Positions 26,301 through 34,459 of a stretch of DNA of 64,000 bases are shown one piece after another. The notes beneath the pieces are model-generated. The model was not told the origin of the DNA, did not search any database, and saw only the letters and a program-made list of their open reading frames with translations. Source of the DNA: an uncultured Tropicimonas sp. (GTDB taxonomy: Bacteria > Pseudomonadota > Alphaproteobacteria > Rhodobacterales > Rhodobacteraceae); contig CANMIP010000005.1 in the NCBI GenBank assembly GCA_947497945.1, forward strand, positions 124,001 through 188,000. Direction: 5' to 3'. The translations under genes and the position numbers were made by a program. Within the stretch, counting starts at the first letter, position 1; the number at the start of each line of letters is the position of its first letter.

Positions 26301-28221
26301 CCGCGAGCTTGGCCACGACACTCAAAGCGAGCCTTTCACGGTGATCGGCTGTGGCGACATGTCGGGCGATGTCTTCGGCAACGGCATGCTGCTCTCGGAT
26401 CAGATCAAGCTCGTCGCCGCCTTCGACCATCGCGACATCTTCATCGACCCCGATCCGGACCCGGCGGCCAGCTTCGCCGAGCGCAAGCGACTCTTCGAAC
26501 TGCCGCGCTCAAGCTGGCAGAGCTATGAGGAGAAGCTGATCTCCAAGGGCGGCGGGGTTTTCTCCCGCGCGGCCAAGTCGATCACGCTGACGCCGCAGAT
26601 CCGCCGCATCACCGGGCTGGAGGTCAATCGGGTGACGCCGGCGGAGCTGATCAAGGCATTGCTGAAAGCGCAGGCGGACCTGATGTGGTTCGGCGGCATC
26701 GGCACCTATATCAAGAGTGGCGACGAGAGCCATGCCGATACCGGCGACCGGGCCAATGACGCGGTGCGCGTGGATGCCGACGAGATCCGCGTGCGGGTGA
26801 TCGGCGAGGGCGCCAATCTCGGCGTCAGCCAGCGCGGGCGGATCGAGCTTGCGCAGGCGGGGATCAAGCTCAACAACGACGCGGTCGACAACTCCGCCGG
26901 CGTCGATTGCTCGGACCACGAGGTCAATATCAAGATCGCCCTCGGCGCCGTCGTCAATGCCGGCGACATGACAGAGAAGCAGCGCAACAAGCTGCTGGCG
27001 AGCATGACCGACGAAGTCGGCGAGCTGGTTCTCAAAACCAATTATCACCAGACCCTGGCGATCTCGCTGGACGAGGCGTCGGCGCCCGCATTGCTCGACG
27101 AGCATGCGCGCTTCATGCAGGGGCTGGAGGCGCGCGGCAAGCTTGACCGCGCGGTGGAGTTCCTGCCCGACGAGGAGGCGCTGGCCGAGCGCCGCGCCGC
27201 CGGCCTCGGCCTGACGCGGCCGGAGATCTCGGTGCTGGTGGCCTATGCCAAGATCGATATCTTCTCCGACCTGGTGGAGTCGGAGGTGCTGGACGATCCT
27301 TACATGGAGCGTTTCCTGATCGAGTACATGCCGGCGCCGCTGCGGAAGAAATACGCGGATGTTCTGCGCGACCACAGGTTGCGGCGCGAGATCATCGCCA
27401 CGGTCGTGGTCAACATGCTGGTCAACGAGGGCGGCCCGACACTGTGCTCGCGGTTGCGCGAGGATACCGGCGCCTCGGTGGGCGAGATTGTCAAGGCCTT
27501 CATCATCATCCGCGAGGTGTTCGGCCTGACCGAGATCGCGGCGGAGGTGAATGCGCTGGACAACAAGATCGCGGCCTCGGTGCAGACCGAGATCCACCGG
27601 GCGCTCTCGGATATGCTGGCAGCGCAATGCCAGCGGCTGATCCAGGACAATTGCCACGCCATCGGCGATGCCATCGCGCTTTACGGGCCGGGGATCGTCG
27701 AGATCGCCGAAATCGCGGAGACGGCGGTCAGCGCCTTCTCCCGCGAGCGGCTCGCGGCGCGGAAGGCCGACCTGATCGAACGCGGCGCACCGGAACATCT
27801 CGCCTCCCGCGTGGCTCTGTCCGAGCTGCTTGGCGGGGCGATCGACATTTTCGACGTGGCTGGCAAGCTTAAACGCGAGGTGCGCGACGTGGCGGCGAGT
27901 TATTTCGCTGCCGGGGCACGGTTCAGCCTCGACTGGCTGCGCTCCTCGGCGCGCAGTGTCGAGGTTGGCGATCACTGGGAGCGGATGGCGCTGGCCCGGC
28001 TGATGGCGGATATGCGCGTGCACCAGTCCAATATCGCGGCGGCGGCGCTGGGCATCGCGGAGGCCGAACCCGGAGCCGACAGCATCGAGAGGTGGATCGA
28101 GAAAAACAGCCAGTTGGCGCAACGAGCGGACAAGCTTATCGAGGAGCTGCGCGCGGGCGGCCCGCTCAGTGTGTCGAAACTCGCGGTGGCCTCGTCACAT
28201 CTGACGGTGGCCGCAGGTTGA
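23398..28221 (+). CDS. NAD-specific glutamate dehydrogenase, 180-kDa class
   Basis: Very large NAD-dependent glutamate dehydrogenase (1607 residues), converting glutamate to 2-oxoglutarate and ammonia for amino-acid catabolism. This length is normal for the class. The N-terminal third is the regulatory part with ACT-like segments (D-D-M-P-F-L-V-D-S). The catalytic core lies roughly at residues 700-1250, with G-G-L-R-W-S-D-R, the lysine loop V-G-S-K-G-G-F near 850 and W-F-G-G-I-G-T-Y-I-K near 1100; a helical C-terminal domain follows. ATG 23398 has GGGAGGATGGG directly upstream; the frame opens 69 bases earlier with no ribosome site. The gene stands alone. Enzymes of this class are usually allosterically controlled by amino acids or TCA intermediates. 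Confidence 0.95.
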   Translation: MTKTEDALFHEKLDEIRAIAVERLDKADRESFLTAIDLLFARASMEDFEGRSCEEIYGSALALWKFSARRDAGEARVRIYNPRMSEHGWECSHTVLEIVNDDMPFLVDSLTSYLTVQGLAIHTLIHPLVTLRRNKAGERVELVPAGTEGGTRESLIQVQVDQIGDAARLARCEAEIAQVMRDVRVSVKDWRPILIRLGEVTGALKENAPAETQDVTEEVVEFLDWLSENHFTFLGYREYETRGETPSVQRVENSGLGLMRDPDFTVLRDLEGSFSDWSPEMDAFTTDRSPLMIIKSNRRSTVHRPTHFDLIGVKRFDAKGNMTGAHVFVGHFTATAYNRSPRQIPLLRQKVERLVERSGFPSDSHDAKTLAHVLGIYPRDELFQSSDAQLHENAMAALHLTIRPRTRLLVRPDRFGRFVSCLVYVPRERYNTELRTRIGDILAEEFDGRIATWTPSFDEVLARVHYVIALHVGNVATAHDVTTIEERILGAVRSWGDHLRTALIERRGESEGNRLHALYGAGFAASYRDEFNAVSAITDIEKMEQLKGGADLELRFYRRLEDPERNVRFKLYRMGCSVPLSDALPILEHMGFRIQEEHPFRIDREDAVIWMHDFHMESADGAPIDLANLRDKLETAFAELWAGEVDDDRLNRLVLVAGLTVRQTALLRAYGGFLRQANIPYSMPYMQDALIENPEIARKLVALFQALFDPADGVESNRRVARAEEISGEIEAALESVARLDFDQILRRFRNAILSTLRTNYFQPGEGGATKPYMSFKFDCAQLDALPLPRPWREIYVFSTAVEGVHLRYGPVARGGLRWSDRKEDYRTEVLGLVKAQQVKNAVIVPVGSKGGFLPKHLPVGGTRDEVVAEAVRCYRIFLSGMLDITDNIVDAEIVPPQAVIRRDPDDPYLVVAADKGTATFSDYANALAVDYGFWLGDAFASGGSNGYDHKGMGITAKGAWEAVKRHFRELGHDTQSEPFTVIGCGDMSGDVFGNGMLLSDQIKLVAAFDHRDIFIDPDPDPAASFAERKRLFELPRSSWQSYEEKLISKGGGVFSRAAKSITLTPQIRRITGLEVNRVTPAELIKALLKAQADLMWFGGIGTYIKSGDESHADTGDRANDAVRVDADEIRVRVIGEGANLGVSQRGRIELAQAGIKLNNDAVDNSAGVDCSDHEVNIKIALGAVVNAGDMTEKQRNKLLASMTDEVGELVLKTNYHQTLAISLDEASAPALLDEHARFMQGLEARGKLDRAVEFLPDEEALAERRAAGLGLTRPEISVLVAYAKIDIFSDLVESEVLDDPYMERFLIEYMPAPLRKKYADVLRDHRLRREIIATVVVNMLVNEGGPTLCSRLREDTGASVGEIVKAFIIIREVFGLTEIAAEVNALDNKIAASVQTEIHRALSDMLAAQCQRLIQDNCHAIGDAIALYGPGIVEIAEIAETAVSAFSRERLAARKADLIERGAPEHLASRVALSELLGGAIDIFDVAGKLKREVRDVAASYFAAGARFSLDWLRSSARSVEVGDHWERMALARLMADMRVHQSNIAAAALGIAEAEPGADSIERWIEKNSQLAQRADKLIEELRAGGPLSVSKLAVASSHLTVAAG

Positions 28222-28347
28222 CGGCAGGGGCGGATGTCCCGGTTCGGATCGGGACGTTGGCGCTTGGGTGGCTCTGGCTTGTCGACCCGGGCTCTTTCGG
28301 ATCGGGCTGACCTGAAGCGAGCTGCGCGGATGTTGCGGCGCCGGAGG

Positions 28348-28920
28348 CTATTGGTGCTGAAAGGCGCCCGAAGTCCGCAGGCAGGTTTCCACTGCGTGAT
28401 GCAGCGACCGCGCATAGGAGCGGGCTGCGAGCAGCAAAAAACGCTCGGGTTCCGGGCAAAGAACGAAACAGCCGATATGCTCGATCACGCAACGCTCTGC
28501 CTGGCCGGGTCTCATGGCGCGTATGTCGAAACCCACGAGGCGCTCGAAAGCTTCCGCAAGGTTCGGCCCACTTGCGTCGAGCCCGACCCAGCCGTCATTC
28601 TGCTCGGTCACCGCGGCCATTTCGTGCAGCCGGTCCGCCAGCCGCGCCGCGAGATCCTCATGGCTGGGATGAGGCCCGTAGAGCATCCACTGCTCCGCAC
28701 CGGTCCAGAAGCAGCCAAGCGCGCCGGAGAACGTGAGCCCGCCCGGACCGGGCAGTGGCGCGCCGAAGAACTCCGACAGGCTGGCCTCGGCGTGCTGCCC
28801 TCGAAACCCGGCAACAGAGGTAAGCGCGAGATCGGCTTCGGCCAGTGTGAACTGGCCAATCTGGATTGGCGCGGAATCGGCGCCCAATGCGGGGCAGGGT
28901 TCAAGATGGAAGTCAGACAC
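28348..28920 (-). CDS. soxG: Sarcosine oxidase gamma subunit
   Basis: Small subunit (190 residues) of heterotetrameric sarcosine oxidase, a GcvT-like fold that contacts the alpha-subunit folate domain. The late segment E-R-C-V-I-E-H-I-G, followed by tightly packed hydrophobic stretches and R-S-Y-A-R-S-L-H-H-A, is typical of SoxG. The start GTG 28920 overlaps the end of soxA by eight bases and has GAGGGAGAG upstream, so translation is coupled. It is the last gene of soxBDAG; the operon converges on the glutamate dehydrogenase gene. Confidence 0.85.
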   Translation of the reverse strand: MSDFHLEPCPALGADSAPIQIGQFTLAEADLALTSVAGFRGQHAEASLSEFFGAPLPGPGGLTFSGALGCFWTGAEQWMLYGPHPSHEDLAARLADRLHEMAAVTEQNDGWVGLDASGPNLAEAFERLVGFDIRAMRPGQAERCVIEHIGCFVLCPEPERFLLLAARSYARSLHHAVETCLRTSGAFQHQ

Positions 28921-31843
28921 GGAGACGCTCTCCCTCGGGATCGATGAAATGCGGGCTGACGATTTCGGCCCGGCAGCGCTCGCCCTGGACCGGGTTGTCG
29001 ATCTCGACGATCTCGCCATGGCGTGCATCGCCTTGCCGCAGGAAGCCGAGCCCGATGGAGCCGCCAAGATGTGGCGAATGGCAGGCCGAGGAGATCCAGC
29101 CCTGATCCGCCTCGGGCTTGTGTTCGGCGCTGGCGGTGAACAGGTGACTTCCAGCCGAGAGCGTCGCGCCTTCCAGCGCCTTCAGCCCGACCAGCCGCAC
29201 CCCGCTGTCTTCCGCCAGTCCTTCCCTGCGCGAAAGCACGGCGCCGATACTGTCCTTCTTGCGCGCCACCATCCGGCCCATGCCGAGATGGGCGGGCGAG
29301 ATCTGCCCGTTCAGCTCATTGCCGGTGCCGTGGCCCTTCTCGATCCGCAGCACGCCGAGCGCTTCCGTTCCGTAAGGCGTGACGCCGAACTCTGCGCCAG
29401 CTTCCATCAGCACCCGCATCAGGCTGTTGCCATAGCGCGCCGGCACGGCGACCTCATAGGCCAGCTCGCCCGAGAAGGAGATCCGGAACAGCCGCGCCCG
29501 CATCCCGCCGCAGATGGTGATCTCGCCGCAGGCCATGAAAGGGAAGGCCTCGTTGGAGATGTCCGTTCCCGGATCGACCAGCTTTTCCAGGAGTTTACGT
29601 GCTTTCGGTCCGGCCACGGCGACCTGCGCCCAGGCATCGGTGGTCGAGATCAGGTGGACATCGAGATCCGGCCGCAGGCATTGGCGGACAAACTCCATGT
29701 GGCGGAACACGGCGACAGCATTGGCCGTGGTCGTGGTGACGACGAAATGCCCGTCGGCAAAACGCGCCGCCGTTCCGTCATCCATCGCGATCCCGTCCTC
29801 GCGCAGCATCAGCCCATAGCGACACTTGCCGACAGGCAGCTTCGCGAAGCCATTGGCATAGATGAGGTTGAGGAACTCTGCCGCGTCCGGCCCCTGCACG
29901 TCGATCTTGCCCAGCGTGGTCACGTCGCAAATCCCGACCGAGTGGCGCACCGCCTTCGCTTCCCGGTCCACGCTCTGGCGCCAATGCGCCTCGCCCGGAC
30001 GGGGGAAATACTGCGCGCGCATCCACGGCCCCACCTCGGTGAAGACGGCGCCCTGTTCGACGGCCCAGTCATGGCTCGGGGTCAGCCGTGTCGGACGAAA
30101 CTCCTTGCCGCGATGCCGGCCAGCCAGCGCGCCGATGGGGACAGGCGTGTAGGGCGGGCGGAAGACGGTGGTGCCGGTCTCGGGGATCGGTTTGCCCGTC
30201 AGCTCCGCCATCACGGCCAGCGCGCCGACATTGGCCAGCTTGCCCTGATCGGTCGCCATGCCGAGCGTGGTGTAGCGCTTGAGCAGCTCGACCGAGCGAA
30301 AACCCTCCTGATGCGCGAGTTTCACATCCTTGACGGTCACGTCATTCTGGAAGTCCAGCCAGCCGCGCCGCTTGCCCTCGCCGGTGTGCCAATAGGGGCG
30401 GATCCTGACTGGCGCATCCTCTGCGCGGGGCAGAGCGGGCAGCGTCGCACCAAACGCTTCCGCCGCCGCTATCGCGCCGCTGTGCAGCGCGCCATGGGTG
30501 GAGAGAATCCCCGCCGCCGCGCCAGCGACCGTGAGGCCCGGCGGCAGCGTTTCGCCAGGAACAAATGCAGCGATATCGTCCTGCCATTGCGGCTTGCCGC
30601 CTTGATGGCAGGCCAGGGACAGCGTTGGGTTCCATCCGCCCGAGACACCGAGCGCACCGCATTCGAAGCTCTTTTCGCCTTCATCGGCGAGGCGAAGACG
30701 AACGGCTGTCAGGCCCAGCCGCCCTTTGGTGTCGATGACCTTTGCGCCGGCAAAGAGCGGGTAGTCGCCAAGGCATGGCGCGTCCTCACGGATATCGGCC
30801 AGCGCGACGATCTCGACGCCCTTTGCAATGAGGTCCAGCGCGGTGCGGTGGCCGTCATCATTATTGGTGAAGATCGCAACCTTGCGCGACGGCGTCGCCG
30901 CCCAGCGATTGGCATAGGCGCGCAAGGCGCCGGCCAGCATCACGCCGGGGCGGTCGTTGTTTTCAAACGCAATCGGGCGTTCGGTGGCCCCGGCGCAAAG
31001 CAGGGCGCGGCCCGCCCGGATGCGCCAGAGTGTCTGGCGCGGCAGGTCCGGATGTGGCGCGGCGAGGTGGTCTGTGTTGCGCTCCAGCGCGCCATATTGG
31101 CCGTGGTCGAAGGTGCCGAAAACGGTCGTGCGCGGCAGGAGGCGGACATTCGGGAGCGATTGCAGTTCCGTGAGCGTGGCCGCGAGCCAGTCCGAGGCTG
31201 GCGCGTCGTCGAGGCTGAACTGTTCGGAGAGCAGACGCCCGCCCATCTCGAAATCCTCATCGGCGAGGATCACGCGGGCTCCCGCACGCCCCGCCGTCAG
31301 CGCGGCTGCAAGCCCGGCGGGACCAGCGCCGATCACCAGCAAGTCGCAGAAGAGATTGCCCTTGTCATAACAATCCGGGTCGGGCTGCATCGACAGTGCG
31401 CCGAGCCCGGCGGCGCGGCGGATCGCCGGCTCATAGACCTTCTCCCAGAAGGCGGCGGGCCACATGAAGGTCTTGTAATAGAACCCGGCGGTCAGGAAGC
31501 TGGAGAGAGCATCGTTGATCCCGAGCAGATCGAATCTGAGCGAGGGGAAACGGTTCTGTGATTGCGCCTCCAGCCCGTCGAACAGCTCCGCCGTGGTCGC
31601 CCGTGTATTGGGTTCGCGCCGCGCGCCGGAGCGCAGTTCGACCAGCGCACAGGGCTCTTCGGAACCGGCGGTGAGCACACCGCGCGGGCGGTGGTATTTG
31701 AAGCTCCGCCCCATGAGCCGCACGCCGTTGGCCAGCAGGGCCGAGGCCAGCGTGTCGCCGGCAAAGCCCGCGTAGTGATGTCCGTCGAAGGTGAAGTCGA
31801 GGGGTTTGGACCGGTCGATCCGGCCTCCGTCCAGGCGGCTCAT
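28913..31843 (-). CDS. soxA: Sarcosine oxidase alpha subunit
   Basis: Alpha subunit (976 residues) of the heterotetrameric sarcosine oxidase, which demethylates sarcosine to glycine and transfers the methyl as 5,10-methylenetetrahydrofolate. Domain order is an N-terminal ferredoxin-like Fer2_4 region (G-R-S-F-K-Y-H-R-P-R-G near residue 50), an NAD-binding Rossmann fold with V-I-G-A-G-P-A-G-L-A near 170, and a C-terminal GcvT aminomethyltransferase-type folate domain from about 560. The length is normal. ATG 31843 overlaps the soxD stop (ATGA). Regulated, by context, by the divergent AraC-type activator at 33494. Confidence 0.93.
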   Translation of the reverse strand: MSRLDGGRIDRSKPLDFTFDGHHYAGFAGDTLASALLANGVRLMGRSFKYHRPRGVLTAGSEEPCALVELRSGARREPNTRATTAELFDGLEAQSQNRFPSLRFDLLGINDALSSFLTAGFYYKTFMWPAAFWEKVYEPAIRRAAGLGALSMQPDPDCYDKGNLFCDLLVIGAGPAGLAAALTAGRAGARVILADEDFEMGGRLLSEQFSLDDAPASDWLAATLTELQSLPNVRLLPRTTVFGTFDHGQYGALERNTDHLAAPHPDLPRQTLWRIRAGRALLCAGATERPIAFENNDRPGVMLAGALRAYANRWAATPSRKVAIFTNNDDGHRTALDLIAKGVEIVALADIREDAPCLGDYPLFAGAKVIDTKGRLGLTAVRLRLADEGEKSFECGALGVSGGWNPTLSLACHQGGKPQWQDDIAAFVPGETLPPGLTVAGAAAGILSTHGALHSGAIAAAEAFGATLPALPRAEDAPVRIRPYWHTGEGKRRGWLDFQNDVTVKDVKLAHQEGFRSVELLKRYTTLGMATDQGKLANVGALAVMAELTGKPIPETGTTVFRPPYTPVPIGALAGRHRGKEFRPTRLTPSHDWAVEQGAVFTEVGPWMRAQYFPRPGEAHWRQSVDREAKAVRHSVGICDVTTLGKIDVQGPDAAEFLNLIYANGFAKLPVGKCRYGLMLREDGIAMDDGTAARFADGHFVVTTTTANAVAVFRHMEFVRQCLRPDLDVHLISTTDAWAQVAVAGPKARKLLEKLVDPGTDISNEAFPFMACGEITICGGMRARLFRISFSGELAYEVAVPARYGNSLMRVLMEAGAEFGVTPYGTEALGVLRIEKGHGTGNELNGQISPAHLGMGRMVARKKDSIGAVLSRREGLAEDSGVRLVGLKALEGATLSAGSHLFTASAEHKPEADQGWISSACHSPHLGGSIGLGFLRQGDARHGEIVEIDNPVQGERCRAEIVSPHFIDPEGERLRV

Positions 31844-32127
31844 TGGGCAGCCCTCCCGGCAAGGGCCACGTCGCGGGCGAGTTCGGCCCTCACGACCTCA
31901 TGGGTCACCGTGTTGCGGGTCACGACGAGCCAGGAGCGGTCGCCCTGCTCGTGATACCACAGCTCGCGGTGCAGCCCGGCCGGGTTGTCGCGGAGATAGA
32001 CATAGTCGTGGAAGGCATCGGCGGCGTCTTCGGCCTGCCAGTCGGGGCGGTCGAGCAGGCTGGCGTCGCCGAGATAGGTGAACTCCGAGGCGTCGCGGAG
32101 GCCAAGGAGCGGGTGCGGGATCAGCAT
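31840..32127 (-). CDS. soxD: Sarcosine oxidase delta subunit, zinc ligands missing
   Basis: Delta subunit (95 residues) of sarcosine oxidase, identified by position in soxBDAG and the conserved E-F-T-Y-L-G, Y-V-Y-L-R-D-N-P-A-G and E-L-W-Y-H pattern. Canonical delta subunits bind zinc with a C-P-x-C-G start and an H-x-x-G-C motif. Here the start is I-P-H-P-L-L-G and the second motif is H-E-Q-G-D, so three of the four cysteine/histidine ligands are gone. ATG 32127 follows soxB by about ten bases and overlaps soxA at its end. The subunit may be structurally retained without metal. Confidence 0.85.
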   Translation of the reverse strand: MLIPHPLLGLRDASEFTYLGDASLLDRPDWQAEDAADAFHDYVYLRDNPAGLHRELWYHEQGDRSWLVVTRNTVTHEVVRAELARDVALAGRAAQ

Positions 32128-32137
32128 CTGGTGCTCC

Positions 32138-33388
32138 TCAATGCAGGTTGGGACGCGGACCCACGCCCTTTTCGTCTATCGCGCGCCCGGCGCGGAAGCG
32201 GTCGAGACGATAGGCGGTGGCAGTCTCGTGCGGGGTGTCGGTCGCCAGGAGCTGGGCGAAGGCGTAGCCGGAGGCGGGCGTGGCCTTGAAGCCGCCATAG
32301 CACCAGCCGCCGTTGAAATAGAGCCCGTCGATGGCAGTGCGGTCGATGAAGGGTGAGCCGTCCATCGACATGTCCATGATCCCGCCCCAGACCCGCAGCA
32401 GCCGGGCGCGGCCGATGATCGGCATCAAGGCCATGCCGCCTTCGCAGACATCCTCGATCACGGGCAGGTTGCCGCGCGAAGCGTAGGAATTGTAGCCGTC
32501 GATATCGCCGCCGAAGACCAGCCCCCCCTTGTCCGATTGCGAGACATAGAAATGCCCGGCGCCGAAGGTGATCACGCCGGGCAGGACCGGCTTCAGCGCC
32601 TCCGAGACATAGGCCTGCAGGACATGGCTCTCGATGGGCAGGCGCTGCCCGGCCATCGCCATGAGCTTGCCCGAAGCCCCGGCCACCGTCAGCCCGACCT
32701 TTTTCGCGCCGATATAGCCGCGCGTGGTCTCGACGCCTTGAACGCGACCCTGTTCGATGCGGAAGCCCGTGACCTCGCAGTTCTGGATGATGTCCACGCC
32801 GCGCTGGTCGGCCGCCCGCGCATAGCCCCAGGCCACCGCATCATGGCGCACCGTGCCGCCGCGCCGATGCATCAGCGCGCCCTTGATTGGGAAGCGGGCA
32901 TTGTCGAAATCGAGGAAGGGAGCCTCGCGGCGCACGGCCTCGCGGTCCAGCAGTTCGGCGCCCGCGCCATTCAGCATCATCGAGTTGCCGCGCCGGCGGA
33001 ACGCGTCTCGCTGGCCGTCCGTATGGATCAGGTTCATGATCCCGCGCTGGCTGACCATGGCGTTGTAGTTGAGGTCTTGCTCAAGCCCTTCCCAAAGCTG
33101 CATGGCGAATTCATAGAAGGGCTCGTTGCCCGGCAGCAGGTAATTCGCGCGGACAATCGTCGTGTTCCGCCCGACGCTACCGCCGCCGATATAGCCCTTC
33201 TCCAGCACCGCGATCTTCGCCTTGCCGAAGACCTTTGCGAGGTAATGCGCGGTGGCCAACCCATGCCCGCCGCCGCCGATGATGACAAAGTCATAGGCCG
33301 GTTGCGGCGCCACATCGCGCCAGGCCGGTTTCCAACCCCTGTGCCCGGTGAGGGCCTCTTTCATGATCCGAAAGGCAGAATAGCGCAC
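32138..33388 (-). CDS. soxB: Sarcosine oxidase beta subunit
   Basis: Catalytic beta subunit (416 residues) that binds FAD and covalent FMN and oxidises sarcosine. The dinucleotide motif F-V-I-I-G-G-G-G-H-G-L-A-T-A lies near residue 33, followed by V-L-E-K-G-Y-I-G-G-G-S-V-G-R-N, and H-R-R-G-G-T-V-R-H-D marks the region of covalent flavin and substrate contacts. The C-terminal G-G-W-C-Y-G-G-F-K-A-T-P motif is also diagnostic. Start GTG 33388 is behind GGAGAGGG; the upstream extension to 33430 looks non-coding. First gene of the operon, divergent from its presumed activator. Confidence 0.94.
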   Translation of the reverse strand: MRYSAFRIMKEALTGHRGWKPAWRDVAPQPAYDFVIIGGGGHGLATAHYLAKVFGKAKIAVLEKGYIGGGSVGRNTTIVRANYLLPGNEPFYEFAMQLWEGLEQDLNYNAMVSQRGIMNLIHTDGQRDAFRRRGNSMMLNGAGAELLDREAVRREAPFLDFDNARFPIKGALMHRRGGTVRHDAVAWGYARAADQRGVDIIQNCEVTGFRIEQGRVQGVETTRGYIGAKKVGLTVAGASGKLMAMAGQRLPIESHVLQAYVSEALKPVLPGVITFGAGHFYVSQSDKGGLVFGGDIDGYNSYASRGNLPVIEDVCEGGMALMPIIGRARLLRVWGGIMDMSMDGSPFIDRTAIDGLYFNGGWCYGGFKATPASGYAFAQLLATDTPHETATAYRLDRFRAGRAIDEKGVGPRPNLH

Positions 33389-33493
33389 GGGCCCCTCTCC
33401 AGCTTGGTTCGGCGCCAATCTGTCCTGCAATTTCTCACAAGACTTTTCTCTATGTGCCGTTTAATTTTGGATTTACGCCAAACGGAGGTGCGG
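33389..33493. promoter_or_regulatory. Divergent control region between soxB and the AraC-type regulator
   Basis: A 105-base spacer carrying a distinct AT-rich patch (TGCCGTTTAATTTTGG, then ATTTACGCC) in GC-rich surroundings. This is the expected place for AraC-type activator half-sites and both promoters. I cannot define exact sites. Confidence 0.45.
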
Positions 33494-34438
33494 ATGAAAA
33501 TCGGGTTCCTGCTGATCGACGGTTTCGCGCTGATGTCCTGTGCCTCGGCCGTGGAGCCCCTGCGCGCGGCCAACCTGCTCGCCGATCACGCGCTTTACGA
33601 CCCGATCTACCTTTCCCGTGCGGGCGGGCGGGTGCGGGCCTCCTGCGGTGCCTGGTTCGAGACCGAAACTCTGGAGAATGCGGGGCGGTTGGACATGCTG
33701 TTCGTCGTGGCGGGGGGAGACCCGATAGGGTTCGAGGACACGGCACTTTTCGCGCGGCTGCGGGAGCTTGCCGCGCGCGGGCTGCGGCTGGGCGGGATCT
33801 CCGGCGGCGGCGTGATCCTGGCGCGGGCGGGCGTGATGGAAAACCGGCGTTTCACCGTGCATTGGGAGCATTTCGAGGCGTTGCGGGAATGGTCCGACGC
33901 TTTGCTGCTGGAGCGGCGGCTCTTCGTGATCGACCGGGATCGCGCGACCTGCGCGGGCGGCTCGGCGCCGCTGGACATGATGCATGCGATGATCCGGGCG
34001 GAGCACGGGGCAGAGCTTGCCGGACAGGTCAGCGACTGGTTCATCCATACCGGCATCCGCACGGCGGAGGCGCCGCAGCGGGCGCGGAGCCGGCGCGGGC
34101 AGGCCTTGCACCGCTCCACCGCGACTGCGCTCGACCTGATGGAGAGCCAGCTTGCCGACCCGCTCCCCGTCGCCCGCATTGCCCGACTTGTGGGCGCAAG
34201 CGAGCGGCAGTTGCAACGACGGTTTGCCCAGGATCTTGGTCAGAGCGTGGCGCAAGCCTACCTGGAGATCCGGCTCGCCAAGGCGGAGGAACTTCTGCGC
34301 CAGACGCGGCTTGCGGTGACGGAGGTGGCGCTGGCCTGCGGGTTTTCCAATCCGGGCCATTTTTCGACGCGGTTTCGGACGCGATACGGGCAGAGCCCAC
34401 GCAAACGACGTCAAGCCGCGCTATCGGGCGCGGCCTGA
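33494..34438 (+). CDS. GATase1-like AraC-family regulator (GbdR/SouR type)
   Basis: Transcription factor of 314 residues with an N-terminal DJ-1/PfpI-like sensor domain (residues 1-185) and a C-terminal AraC double helix-turn-helix (from about 215: V-A-R-I-A-R-L-V-G-A-S-E-R-Q-L-Q-R-R-F, then C-G-F-S-N-P-G-H-F-S-T-R-F). The catalytic nucleophile elbow of the fold reads I-S-G-G-G, without cysteine, so the domain binds a ligand and does not catalyse. ATG 33494 has ACGGAGGTG upstream. Divergent orientation from soxBDAG strongly suggests control of sarcosine oxidation, as known for SouR and GbdR in pseudomonads. Ligand likely glycine betaine, dimethylglycine or sarcosine. Confidence 0.9.
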   Translation: MKIGFLLIDGFALMSCASAVEPLRAANLLADHALYDPIYLSRAGGRVRASCGAWFETETLENAGRLDMLFVVAGGDPIGFEDTALFARLRELAARGLRLGGISGGGVILARAGVMENRRFTVHWEHFEALREWSDALLLERRLFVIDRDRATCAGGSAPLDMMHAMIRAEHGAELAGQVSDWFIHTGIRTAEAPQRARSRRGQALHRSTATALDLMESQLADPLPVARIARLVGASERQLQRRFAQDLGQSVAQAYLEIRLAKAEELLRQTRLAVTEVALACGFSNPGHFSTRFRTRYGQSPRKRRQAALSGAA

Positions 34439-34459
34439 CGGGATGTTGCGATCGGGGGC

